A stretch of DNA of 64,000 nucleotides from Halomonas sp. ML-15. Its GTDB lineage: Bacteria > Pseudomonadota > Gammaproteobacteria > Pseudomonadales > Halomonadaceae. Positions 15,866 to 23,651 of the stretch are shown here, piece by piece (the first letter of the stretch is position 1; each line of letters begins with the position of its first letter). The translations under genes and the position numbers were made by a program. The notes under the pieces are model-generated. The model was not told the DNA's origin, did not search any database, and was given only the letters and a program-made list of their open reading frames with translations. Where the stretch lies: the NCBI RefSeq assembly GCF_014779595.1, contig NZ_JACXZT010000019.1, forward strand, positions 742,945 to 806,944, written 5' to 3'.

Positions 15866-16309
15866 ATGACGCTACGCCCAGCGACCGTCGATGACATCGA
15901 GACTCTGTTCGATATCCGCTGCTCCGTCACCGAGAATCACCAGTCCCGCGAGGAGCTGGCAGCGCTGGGGATCACTGTCGAGAGCGTTAGCGCGATGGTC
16001 GCCAGCGGCGACTTTGTGACCACCATTGCTGAGATAGACGGCCAGCCCGCGGGGTTCTCGATGGCGCAGATCTCCGAAGGCTATGTCTTTGCCTGTTTTG
16101 TCAGGGCCGAGTGCCACGGGCTTGGCGTGGGCGGCGCTCTGATGGCAGCGGCGGAAGAGGGCCTGCACCGGGCCGGGGTCAAGGAGGCGTGGCTGTCTAC
16201 CGGGGAGGTGGAGCGCTTTCGGGCGCCTGGCTTCTATCGGCACCTCGGCTGGGTCGATAGCGGCCACCTTGAAGATGGGCAGATTCGATTTACCAAGGTA
16301 CTGTCATAG
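15866..16309 (+). CDS. GNAT family N-acetyltransferase
   Basis: 147 residues starting MTLRPATVDDIETLFDIR, the usual GNAT N-terminus, with GAGAGAG upstream. The acetyl-CoA loop is VRAECHGLGVGGALMAAAEEGL (C-H-G-L-G-V-G-G), followed by the ending FYRHLGWVDSGH. Substrate unknown. Follows the secreted protein by 23 bases. Confidence 0.8.
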   Translation: MTLRPATVDDIETLFDIRCSVTENHQSREELAALGITVESVSAMVASGDFVTTIAEIDGQPAGFSMAQISEGYVFACFVRAECHGLGVGGALMAAAEEGLHRAGVKEAWLSTGEVERFRAPGFYRHLGWVDSGHLEDGQIRFTKVLS

Positions 16310-16355
16310 ATCGTTTTCCTTCCACTACTTCCTACCACTACCTGGAGCATCCACC

Positions 16356-17249
16356 ATGTTCACTGGCCTCAGCGCCTTTCCCCTGACCCCTTTGAACGCC
16401 AGCGGTATCGACGAGGCGGCCTTCGGTCGGCTGATCGAGCGCTTGGTGGCGGCCAAGGTCGATTCGATTGGTGCGCTGGGCTCAACCGGCAACTATGCCT
16501 ATCTGTCGGTGGCGGAGCGTGCTCGCGTCGCCCAGCTGGCGGTGCAGCACGCCGGCGATACGCCGGTGATGGTGGGTATCGGTGCCGTGCGCACCCGCGA
16601 TGTGCTCAAGCTGGCGGAAGATGCTCAGCAGGCAGGGGCGAGTGCGGTGATGTTGGCGCCGGTGTCGTATCAGCGGCTGGCGCCTGAGGAGGTGTTCGGG
16701 CTCTTCGAGGACGTGACCCGGGAGCTGTCGGTGCCGCTCTGCGTCTACGACAATCCCGGCACCACGCATTTCAACTTCAGCGATGAGCTGCACGGGGAGA
16801 TCGCGCATCTGCCCAACGTCGCCTCGATCAAGATCCCCGGTGTGCCTAACGACCCTGCCGAGGCGAAGGCCCGCGTGGCGCGGCTGCGGGCGTTGATTCC
16901 GTCCCACGTCACGATTGGTGTCAGCGGCGATGCCTTCGCCGCGCTGGGCCTGAATGCGGGCTGCGAGGTGTGGTACTCGGCAATTGGCGGGACCTTCCCC
17001 AAGACCATGCTGGCGATCACCCGCGCCGCACAGGCCGGCGATGCCGAGGAAGCAACCCGGCTGGTCGAGCGGCTGCAGCCAATCTGGCAGCTATTTAGTG
17101 AAACCGGCGGCAGCCTGCGCGTCTCGGCGGCAGCGGCCGAGCTGCAGGGGCTTGTCGAGTCGCCCTGCCTGCCGCGGCCGCTCAAGGCGGTGGACGGCGA
17201 GGCGCGGCAGCGCCTGGCGGCGCTGATCGATGAGCTGGAGCTGGCGTAG
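16356..17249 (+). CDS. Dihydrodipicolinate synthase/N-acetylneuraminate lyase family aldolase
   Basis: 297 residues from ATG 16356 (CTGGAG upstream). DapA-family TIM barrel: GSTGNYAYLS replaces the GTTGE motif, CVYDNPGTTHF carries the catalytic Tyr, VASIKIPGVP carries the Schiff-base Lys, and GVSGDAFAALGL follows. The normal Thr-Thr-Gly-Glu site is Ser-Thr-Gly-Asn here, so it is probably not the lysine-pathway DapA but a paralogue acting on another keto acid. Ends before a terminator hairpin. Confidence 0.75.
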   Translation: MFTGLSAFPLTPLNASGIDEAAFGRLIERLVAAKVDSIGALGSTGNYAYLSVAERARVAQLAVQHAGDTPVMVGIGAVRTRDVLKLAEDAQQAGASAVMLAPVSYQRLAPEEVFGLFEDVTRELSVPLCVYDNPGTTHFNFSDELHGEIAHLPNVASIKIPGVPNDPAEAKARVARLRALIPSHVTIGVSGDAFAALGLNAGCEVWYSAIGGTFPKTMLAITRAAQAGDAEEATRLVERLQPIWQLFSETGGSLRVSAAAAELQGLVESPCLPRPLKAVDGEARQRLAALIDELELA

Positions 17250-17306
17250 CGGTAGGGAATAGCCGGGTAGGAATAGGCGCGCGTAGCAACGCCGCCGTTA
17301 CACGCA

Positions 17307-17335
17307 CAAGGGGCAGCCTAGATGGCTGCCCTTTG
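17307..17335. terminator. Rho-independent terminator hairpin after DapA-family gene
   Basis: AAGGGGCAGCC, loop TAGAT, GGCTGCCCTTT, a strong stem with A/T-rich flanks on both sides; it lies between convergent genes and may serve both. Confidence 0.7.
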
Positions 17336-17365
17336 TGATTATTGGCCTCCTGGGTGTGTGGCCGC

Positions 17366-18007
17366 TTACTCCTCCACGTGCAGGTAGGTGAAGAAGTGGG
17401 CCATGGCGTCGATGTCGTCGTCGTCGATGCCGCGCATTACGTCGATCATGGTGGTGTCGGGGCCGCCGCGGGTGCGGTCGCGATAGGCCACCATGGCCGC
17501 CACGAGGTAGTCCTCACGCTGCCCGGCGAGTCGCGGCATCTGTTCGCGGCCGCGGTAGTCGGAGAGGTGGCAGCTGGCGCAGCGCTGTTGTGAAGCGACT
17601 TCCTGACCGCGGGCCTTGAGCTCGGGGTCTGGCTCGCCCTCGGGCGCGGCCACCGGCTGCTCGTGATAGTAGGCCGCCAGGGCCTGTATCTCGACGTCCG
17701 GTAGGCCGCGGGCCTGGGGCGTCATCACCTCGTTCTGCCTAAGGCGTTCACGGAAGTAGATCATCTGGTTGACGATGGTCAGCTCGGGCTGGCCGGCCAG
17801 CGAAGGCGTGCCGGCCTGCTGGGAGTTGCCGTCGTTACCGTGGCAGGCGCCGCACACCTGAACCTGCTCTTCGAAGGGCAGGCCCACCGCCGGGGCATCC
17901 TCGGCGGTGGCCGTGAGCGCCACGCCCAACCCCAGAGCGGCAGCGCCGCCCCAGGTCACGAAAGCGCGCCGCCAGGGCGCGCGGGTGGTCGACCGCATCG
18001 GCCTCAC
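17366..18007 (-). CDS. Dihaem cytochrome c (c4-like)
   Basis: 213 residues with an N-terminal export signal (hydrophobic stretch to TATAEDA). Two haem-binding motifs, CGACH (about residue 52) and CASCH (about 143), each open a cytochrome c domain; later Met residues can act as axial ligands. Overlaps the sugar dehydrogenase gene by ATGA, so it is most likely the electron acceptor for that periplasmic PQQ enzyme. Confidence 0.85.
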   Translation of the reverse strand: MRPMRSTTRAPWRRAFVTWGGAAALGLGVALTATAEDAPAVGLPFEEQVQVCGACHGNDGNSQQAGTPSLAGQPELTIVNQMIYFRERLRQNEVMTPQARGLPDVEIQALAAYYHEQPVAAPEGEPDPELKARGQEVASQQRCASCHLSDYRGREQMPRLAGQREDYLVAAMVAYRDRTRGGPDTTMIDVMRGIDDDDIDAMAHFFTYLHVEE

Positions 18008-19266
18008 TCCTCGACGTAGTCAGGCGTTTCGTAGCTGATGCGGTAAATGGCGCCGTTGTACTCGTCGGCGACTAGCAACGAGCCGTCGGGCATCTGCAGC
18101 ACGTCGACCGGGCGGCCGGCGAAGTCGTTCGCGCGCGGGTCGAGCAGGCCGACCATGAACGGAGAGATGGCTGCACGCTCGCCGTCCTCGGAGATATGCG
18201 CCACCTGCACGTCGTAGCCGACGCTGAGGGTGCGGTTCCAGGAGCCGCGGCGGGCGATGAACATCGCGTTCTGATACTCCTCGGGGAACATGTCGCCGGT
18301 GTAGAAGCGCATGCCGAGGGCGGCAGAATGACCACCCATCAGTGCGGCAGGCATGGTGACGCCATCACAGGCGCCTTCCGAGCCAAGGTCCGGGTCGATA
18401 ATGCCGTGGGAGTGGCAGAACGGGAAGCCGAAGTGCTCGCCGGTCTCGCTGAGGCGGTTGAGCTCGTCCTGAGGGCCGTGCTCGCCGAGCCAGTCCTGGC
18501 CGTTGTCGGTAAACCAGAGTTCGCCGGTCTCGGGGTGGAAGTCGAAGCCGACGCTGTTACGCACGCCGCGGGCTTCCACGCGCATATCGGAGCCGTCTGG
18601 CTCGAAGCTGTGGATAGTGGCGTGGGTGTCTTCGTCGACCTCGCAGCCGTTGCAGGGGGCACCTACCGGTACGTAGAGCCGGCCGTCGGGACCGAAGGCG
18701 AGGAATTTCCAGCCGTGGTGCTCGTCGTCGGGCAGGCCGAAGGCGTCGGTCAGCTCCTCGGGCTCGGGAACGTCGCCGCCGTTGGCCAGGTTCGACTCGA
18801 TGTCGTCGTAGCGAAAGATGCGGTTGATCGCCGCCACGTAGAGGCTGCCATCCTTGAACGCCACGCCGTTGGGCTGGGTGAGGCCTTCGGCGATGATCAC
18901 ATGCTCGCGCTCTTCACCGTCGTCGTTGTCGAGCACCGCATAGACGCGGCCGATGCCGCGGGTGCCGATGAACAGGGTGCCGTCATCGCCGCGCGCCATC
19001 ATGCGGGCGCCGGGCATGCCGTGGGCCCAGATCTCGGCGCTGAAGCCGTCGGGCATCCGCAGATGGTCGAGGGGAATGTCCTCGACGGCGGTGACCGTAA
19101 GTGGGGTGGCGTGGGGCGCGAGCGGCGAGTCGGCCATGTCGGAGGAGCGGCCTTGAGCCCAGGCGGGTTCATGGTCGTCTGCCAGGGCAGTGGTCATGGC
19201 GGCGCCGAACAGCAGCCCGGCAGTGGAGATGGCAATGGTGAGAGGCATCAGACGTGGGAGTGTCAT
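18004..19266 (-). CDS. PQQ-dependent sugar (glucose/sorbosone) dehydrogenase-like protein
   Basis: 420 residues with signal peptide (to TALADDHEP). Beta-propeller of the GSDH family: RMPDGFSAEIWAHGMPGARMM, GTLFIGTRGIGRVYAV, HHGWKFLAFGPDGRLYVPVG, VRNSVGFDFHPETGELWFTDNG and ADEYNGAIYRISY at the end. Oxidises a sugar or alcohol in the periplasm; the overlapping dihaem cytochrome gene completes an electron path. The true substrate is not readable from sequence. Confidence 0.8.
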   Translation of the reverse strand: MTLPRLMPLTIAISTAGLLFGAAMTTALADDHEPAWAQGRSSDMADSPLAPHATPLTVTAVEDIPLDHLRMPDGFSAEIWAHGMPGARMMARGDDGTLFIGTRGIGRVYAVLDNDDGEEREHVIIAEGLTQPNGVAFKDGSLYVAAINRIFRYDDIESNLANGGDVPEPEELTDAFGLPDDEHHGWKFLAFGPDGRLYVPVGAPCNGCEVDEDTHATIHSFEPDGSDMRVEARGVRNSVGFDFHPETGELWFTDNGQDWLGEHGPQDELNRLSETGEHFGFPFCHSHGIIDPDLGSEGACDGVTMPAALMGGHSAALGMRFYTGDMFPEEYQNAMFIARRGSWNRTLSVGYDVQVAHISEDGERAAISPFMVGLLDPRANDFAGRPVDVLQMPDGSLLVADEYNGAIYRISYETPDYVEE

Positions 19267-19439
19267 GGCTGGCGATCCTTCTTAATTATGATTATATCGC
19301 GCGGCAGGTGCCGCCAGCTCAGCATAGTCGCTCCCGGGTAAAGCGGTGATAGGCCAAGGCTGTCGTGCTGATAGCCCTGGCCAATGCTACCGCCTCAGTT
19401 GGCGTGGAGCGGGGTGCCACCTAGCTTGGACATCAAGGA

Positions 19440-19640
19440 TTAACGCCCCGACAGCCACATGATCAGCGATAGCACCACGCTGATCAGGATCATGGTGGTG
19501 ATGGGGAAGAAAAAGGAGAAGCCTTCGCGGCGGATGGCGATATCGCCGGGTAGCTGGCCGAAGGGCAGCTTGGAGAGCCACGGCCAGAGGATGCCGATGG
19601 CGACGATGATCAGGCCGATAAGGATCAGGGTGCGCGACAT
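19440..19640 (-). CDS. DUF2905 family small membrane protein
   Basis: 66 residues: two transmembrane helices around a conserved centre, GKLPGDI-like KLPFGQLPGDIAIRREGFSFFFPITT, the hallmark of DUF2905. Function unknown in the family. Stands alone between the sugar dehydrogenase and the toxin-antitoxin pair. Confidence 0.8.
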   Translation of the reverse strand: MSRTLILIGLIIVAIGILWPWLSKLPFGQLPGDIAIRREGFSFFFPITTMILISVVLSLIMWLSGR

Positions 19641-19684
19641 GCGGCCTCCTGAGGGTTACTGAGGCGTTGATGCTTCGACTGCAC

Positions 19685-19713
19685 GCGGCCGGTGGGGAGT
19701 TCCCGCCGGCCGC
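19685..19713. repeat. Hairpin repeat copy A, downstream of yoeB
   Basis: GCGGCCGG, 13-base loop TGGGGAGTTCCCG, CCGGCCGC. The loop and arms are almost identical to copy B at 20383-20410; the two copies bracket the toxin-antitoxin genes. Confidence 0.75.
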
Positions 19714-19729
19714 CGCGGTTGGTGATGCA

Positions 19730-19993
19730 TTATTCGTAGTGGCTCCAGAGCCTGAGGACTTTCACCACTCGCTCATCTTCGAGCACTTGGTAGACCAGAC
19801 GATGCTGAATATTGATGCGGCGAGAGTAGGCCCCCGCAAGATCGCCGATGAGCTTCTCAAACGGTGGCGGCTTGCGGTATGGATCTTCCGCTATCAGTGT
19901 CAATAGTTCCTGAGCTTTTGGCTTAAGGCCGCTGGAGGCCAGCTTCTTTGCATCTTTCTGGGCTTGCTTGGTGTAAACCAGCTTCCATGTCAC
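19730..19993 (-). CDS. yoeB: Toxin YoeB (Txe/YoeB mRNA interferase)
   Basis: 87 residues, the full family length. YTKQAQKDAKKLASSGLK at the N-terminus, PPPFEKLIGDLAGAYSRRINIQHRLVY (catalytic Glu and Arg region) and the C-terminal LRLWSHYE with His and Tyr are all YoeB hallmarks. A ribosome-dependent RNase that cuts mRNA when freed from its antitoxin. The start overlaps the antitoxin stop (ATGA). Confidence 0.9.
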   Translation of the reverse strand: MTWKLVYTKQAQKDAKKLASSGLKPKAQELLTLIAEDPYRKPPPFEKLIGDLAGAYSRRINIQHRLVYQVLEDERVVKVLRLWSHYE

Positions 19994-20232
19994 CAGTTCA
20001 ACTCCTCATCACAGTCGTCCACGGGGGTATTCATTCCCTCTCGAATGGACTCCCGCATTCCAGGCACGGAAAGGAGGTAGAGTGTTTCCTGAATAGCCGA
20101 CCAATCCTCTTCGGATACCAAGACTGCTTTGTTCCGCTTGCCCATGATGACGATCGGTTGATGGGACTCGGCGGTTTCGTCGATCAACCGGTAAAGGTTG
20201 CTGCGCGCCTCAGTGGCTGTGATTCCCGTCAT
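19990..20232 (-). CDS. yefM: Antitoxin YefM (Phd/YefM family)
   Basis: 80 residues. ATEARSNLYRLIDET and PIVIMGKRNKAVLVSEEDW are the Phd/YefM DNA-binding N-terminus; the acidic C-terminal tail (PVDDCDEELNW) neutralises the toxin. First gene of the pair; autorepression together with the toxin is the family rule. Confidence 0.9.
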   Translation of the reverse strand: MTGITATEARSNLYRLIDETAESHQPIVIMGKRNKAVLVSEEDWSAIQETLYLLSVPGMRESIREGMNTPVDDCDEELNW

Positions 20233-20262
20233 GACGCACCTCTTGCGTGTTTAACTTTCCAC

Positions 20263-20290
20263 CAAGTGTACGCTTTAGGGTACGTACGTC
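20263..20290. promoter_or_regulatory. Candidate YefM-YoeB operator
   Basis: Upstream of yefM, two TAC-centred half sites (GTGTACG at 20266-20272 and GTACGTAC at 20280-20287) form an inverted arrangement similar to the TGTACA palindromes bound by YefM-YoeB complexes. Confidence 0.5.
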
Positions 20291-20382
20291 AAGACGAGCG
20301 CTTTGCATGGGGCTGGCTAGCCGGCAGCGCACAGCGCCCTGAGCAGCCTGTAGGTTGCTGGGCGCTGACGTTTTGACCGTGG

Positions 20383-20410
20383 GCGGCCGGCGGGGAGTTT
20401 TGCCGGCCGC
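20383..20410. repeat. Hairpin repeat copy B, upstream of yefM
   Basis: GCGGCCGG, loop CGGGGAGTTTTG, CCGGCCGC: same arms and nearly the same loop as copy A at 19685-19713. Confidence 0.75.
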
Positions 20411-20429
20411 TGCTGCTGGGGAGAGCTAG

Positions 20430-20568
20430 GCTCTGCCCGAAAACTGGCTGCGCTCGGCCATACTGCGTTAAAAATCGGCTCAAAGTACTCATTTACACCC
20501 CGTAAACTCCGTATTTTCGCCGATTTTTGCCTTGTCTGACCTTCGCTCGCCGACTTTTCAGACAGAGC
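20430..20568. mobile_element. IS5-type MITE, about 139 bp
   Basis: Terminal inverted repeats GCTCTGCCCGAAAA (left) and the inverted TTTTCAGACAGAGC (right), flanked by CTAG and CTAA, which fit the YTAR target duplicated by IS5-group elements. Inside, AAAAATCGGC and GCCGATTTTT form a second nested stem. No coding capacity. It lies 7 bases past the stop codon of the minus-strand gene to its right. The rest of 20233-20575 holds the operator, hairpin copy B and nothing else I can name. Confidence 0.65.
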
Positions 20569-20575
20569 CTAACGC

Positions 20576-21148
20576 TTACTCGTAGCCTTCGAAGGGCAGC
20601 GATGAGTGGTGCAGCACGATCCGCAGGTCGCCTTCGTCGTCCAGGTGGTAGCCCCAGGACTTGTCCACGGTGGTGGTGTTGCCGTCGGCATCGAGGATCG
20701 AGACGTTGCCCATGGTCAGGGCGACATCGCCGCTGATCAGGATGGCGGCATTGTCGATGCTGACTTCCTGCCACCCCTGCAGGGCGAAACCGCTGTCGTC
20801 GCTGTACTCGTCGCTATGGCCGACGAAGTACGCCAGCGCGCCTTCCGGGGTGGTACGGAAGGTCTGCGGAGCGGCGGCCAGGGTCGGTTTGAACAGCACT
20901 TCGCCCATGTCGTGGCCGTAGGCGCTGTCGATCACTTCGCGGGCCAGCTCGCGGGCGGCGTCGATGCCTTCCTCCTCGTAGGTGTTGGAGATTGCGATCA
21001 GAGCGTCGCCCCAGGCCTGTTGTGCCGCCAGCACCTGCTCTTCGCTGATGTCGCCGCCCAGATGCGTGACCGGCGCGGCACTTGCCAGGCCGGCAGTGCC
21101 CAGGCTAAGGCTGAGGGCAGTCGCGGTAACCAGTGTCTTGATCTTCAT
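20576..21148 (-). CDS. Secreted SnoaL/NTF2-like protein
   Basis: 190 residues with a clear signal peptide (cleavage near ASA-AP). The remainder (EEQVLAAQQAWGDALIAISNTYEEEG, ALAYFVGH, GDVALTMGNVSILDADGNTTTVDKSWGYHLDDEGDLRIVLHHSSLPF) has the helix-then-beta-cone pattern and ending of SnoaL-like/NTF2 superfamily proteins. Ligand unknown. Confidence 0.65.
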   Translation of the reverse strand: MKIKTLVTATALSLSLGTAGLASAAPVTHLGGDISEEQVLAAQQAWGDALIAISNTYEEEGIDAARELAREVIDSAYGHDMGEVLFKPTLAAAPQTFRTTPEGALAYFVGHSDEYSDDSGFALQGWQEVSIDNAAILISGDVALTMGNVSILDADGNTTTVDKSWGYHLDDEGDLRIVLHHSSLPFEGYE

Positions 21149-21278
21149 CGTTCATCTCCTGTCGTTAGCGGGTTAGGGGCTAATGGAAAAGCCTGACCAG
21201 CGTAACGCAGGCTGCACTGCGTTCTGATAGACGTGGGATGAACAAGCAATACCGCCAGGATTAACACTAGGTGAACGC

Positions 21279-21980
21279 TCAGGCCTCCAGCCGGTAGCCA
21301 AAGCCCCGTTGGGTGGTGATCAGCGACGCTTCGGCGTGGCCGTCGTCCAGCTTGCGGCGCAGGCGGCGGATATAGACATTGACGACATTGGTCAGCGGAT
21401 CCTCGTGGGCGCCCCATACGCTGGCCAGGATGCGTTCGCGGCTGAACAGCTTGCCGGGCGCGGACATCAACAGCTCGAGGATGGCTAGCTCCTTCGGCGT
21501 GAGATCGATCCGCTGGCCGGCGCGGGTGACGCTACGCTGGTCGCGATCGAGCACCAGGTCGCCAACGCTGACGATGCGCTGCTCCGCGCTGGCGTGCCCC
21601 GCGTGGCGTCGCGAAATGGCGCCGAGCCGGGCCAGCAGCTCCTCGAAGGCAAAAGGCTTGACCAGGTAGTCGTCGGCCCCGGCCTCGAGCCCAGTGACAC
21701 GGTCCTCGATGCTGTCGAGGGCGGTCAGCATCAGGATCGGGTAGGTAACCCCGGCGGTACGCAGGTTGCGACATACTTCCAGGCCGCCGATATCCGGCAG
21801 CAGGCGGTCCAGGATGACGACCGGCGGCGAGGCGGCCATGCCGTCGCGCGCCGCCTGGACGAGATGCACCAGTGCCGGTTGCCCCTCGCTGAAGCTCTGT
21901 ACCTGGTGGCCCTCGGCCGCCAGCCCGCGCTGCAGGAAGTCACGAATACGGGGATCGTCTTCGACGATGACGATGTGCAT
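21279..21980 (-). CDS. OmpR family response regulator
   Basis: 233 residues. Receiver: acidic pair VEDDPRIRDFL (DD at 8-9), phospho-acceptor Asp in VVILDRLLPD, MLTALD and the conserved Lys in LVKPF. C-terminal winged helix: LTPKELAILELLM, SRERIL, NVVNVYIRRLRRKLDD and TQRGFGYRL. It lies 27 bases after the histidine kinase on the same strand, so the pair is one operon. Target genes cannot be read. Confidence 0.9.
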   Translation of the reverse strand: MHIVIVEDDPRIRDFLQRGLAAEGHQVQSFSEGQPALVHLVQAARDGMAASPPVVILDRLLPDIGGLEVCRNLRTAGVTYPILMLTALDSIEDRVTGLEAGADDYLVKPFAFEELLARLGAISRRHAGHASAEQRIVSVGDLVLDRDQRSVTRAGQRIDLTPKELAILELLMSAPGKLFSRERILASVWGAHEDPLTNVVNVYIRRLRRKLDDGHAEASLITTQRGFGYRLEA

Positions 21981-22007
21981 GGTGATGGGCTCCGTGGGGC
22001 TGGCAGG

Positions 22008-23615
22008 TCAATCCGACGAGGGGGACGGGGCGGGGCTGTCGATGGCGGTGGCCTCGGGCATATGCACCGGCAGGCGCAGCAGGGCCAGGCAGCCGCCGTC
22101 GTCCATGCTCTCGAGTTGCAGCTGGCCGCCATGCAGCCGCATCAGCAGCATGGCGATGGCCAGTCCGACACCCTGCCCGTCGGGGCGGTGGCGGCGCGCC
22201 TCGGCACTGCGGTAGCCGCGCTCGAAGACGCGTGATGTCTCCTGGGCTGTCAACCCGATGCCGTGGTCGCGGATGCGCAGCTCCCAGACGCTGCCGGCCT
22301 GATGCTTGATCACCTGCGCCTCGACGCTGACCTGGCCGCCGGGGTGCGAATACTGGACGGCATTATCGAGCAGTATGCCGAAGACCTGCTGGAGGCGCTG
22401 CGCATCGGCGAGCAGCGTGGCCGTCTCCAACTGGCCTGTGGTCACGCTGATGCCGCGTAGCCGGCCCAGGGTGGAGGCCTGGCCAATGGCATCGTGCAGC
22501 GGACCACGCGGGTCGAGGGGCTGGTGCTGGATCTGCCACTCGGCGATATCGCTGCGTGCCATGGTCAGTAGATCGCTGATGACGCCGCTCAGGTGAACGG
22601 CATCGCCGGCGATGCGCTGCAGTGCCTGGCGGTACTCGCTCTCGCTGCGCGGTTGGCCGCGCAGGGCGATCTCCGCCTCGCCGCGTATCGAGGTGGCTGG
22701 GGTGCGTAGCTCGTGGCTGATGTCCTCGAGCAGCTGCTGGCGCTGCTGGGAGAGCTGCTTGAGCCGTTCCAGCGCCTGTTCGAGCTCCCGGGTGCGCGTT
22801 TCCACCAGGTCTTCCAGACGCTGCTGGCGGTCGCGCTCGGTACGCCGATGCTGCTCCAGTTCGCTGGCCATGTGGTTGATATGCGCGGCGATGCGGCCGA
22901 ATTCATCCTGCAGGCTGTCGTCCAGGCGATGGCTGAGCTCTCCGCGCTGCAGGGCTTGAGCGCCGCGCACCAGCTCGCCGATGGGGCGACGCAGGGCACG
23001 GGCGAAGTGCCAGAACACCAGCAGGATGATGGCGCTCAGGGTCAGCGTGGTCAGGATCACCGTGAGCACCAACTGCTGGAGGGAGCGGTCGGCTTCGTTG
23101 CGCTGCTTGGCGAGCAGCGTGCGCTCCCGGGACAGGGTGTCGGCCATCATCAGGCGTAGGTCGCGGCCCTCGAACTGGTTGATGTCGCTGGCCTCGAGGT
23201 CGAACGGGGGGATGCTCTCCTGGCTTTCCAGGGTGTCGAGGAACCGATCGAAGACGTTCAGGGCCGTCTGGCGCTCCTCCGCCAGGCTGGCGGGTTGCTC
23301 CATCTCCACCAGGGCATGGTCGGCCAGGGTTTCGCTGAGCTGGTGAAGCCGCGCCAGGTGCGAACGCATCTCCTCGAGCAGCGCCTGGCGCTGCTCGAGG
23401 TCCGGGTTGGCGTCGTGCTGGGCGCGGGACAGCCAGGTCTGCAGCCGGTGCTTGCTGTCCGATAGCGCCAAGAAACCGCTATGCAGGTCGCTGGAGAGAC
23501 GACCGAGCTCGACTTTCTGCCGGGCGCCATCGATGGCCCACACGGCTATGCCGCCCTGGATCAACGCCAGCAGCGTGAGGGTGAACAGCGCAATTCCCAG
23601 GCGGCGTTGAAACAT
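22008..23615 (-). CDS. Membrane sensor histidine kinase
   Basis: 535 residues. TM helix at about 7-28, a roughly 150-residue periplasmic helical sensor, second TM near 180-205, HAMP linker (RPIGELVRGAQALQRGELSHRL), coiled coil, then HisKA with the phospho-His in EDISHELRTPATSIRGE, N-box DNAVQYSHPGG, G1 DHGIGLT, G2 GQGVGLAIAM. Cognate of the response regulator downstream. The periplasmic domain gives no clue to the signal. Confidence 0.9.
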   Translation of the reverse strand: MFQRRLGIALFTLTLLALIQGGIAVWAIDGARQKVELGRLSSDLHSGFLALSDSKHRLQTWLSRAQHDANPDLEQRQALLEEMRSHLARLHQLSETLADHALVEMEQPASLAEERQTALNVFDRFLDTLESQESIPPFDLEASDINQFEGRDLRLMMADTLSRERTLLAKQRNEADRSLQQLVLTVILTTLTLSAIILLVFWHFARALRRPIGELVRGAQALQRGELSHRLDDSLQDEFGRIAAHINHMASELEQHRRTERDRQQRLEDLVETRTRELEQALERLKQLSQQRQQLLEDISHELRTPATSIRGEAEIALRGQPRSESEYRQALQRIAGDAVHLSGVISDLLTMARSDIAEWQIQHQPLDPRGPLHDAIGQASTLGRLRGISVTTGQLETATLLADAQRLQQVFGILLDNAVQYSHPGGQVSVEAQVIKHQAGSVWELRIRDHGIGLTAQETSRVFERGYRSAEARRHRPDGQGVGLAIAMLLMRLHGGQLQLESMDDGGCLALLRLPVHMPEATAIDSPAPSPSSD

Positions 23616-23651
23616 GGGCCATCGATCTCCGGTGATCTGCCGTTGTGTTTC

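Noticed and set aside
18196..19341. Plus-strand open frame opposite the sugar dehydrogenase gene
   Set aside because: Shadow of a real GSDH-family gene; composition is repetitive and no motif is present.
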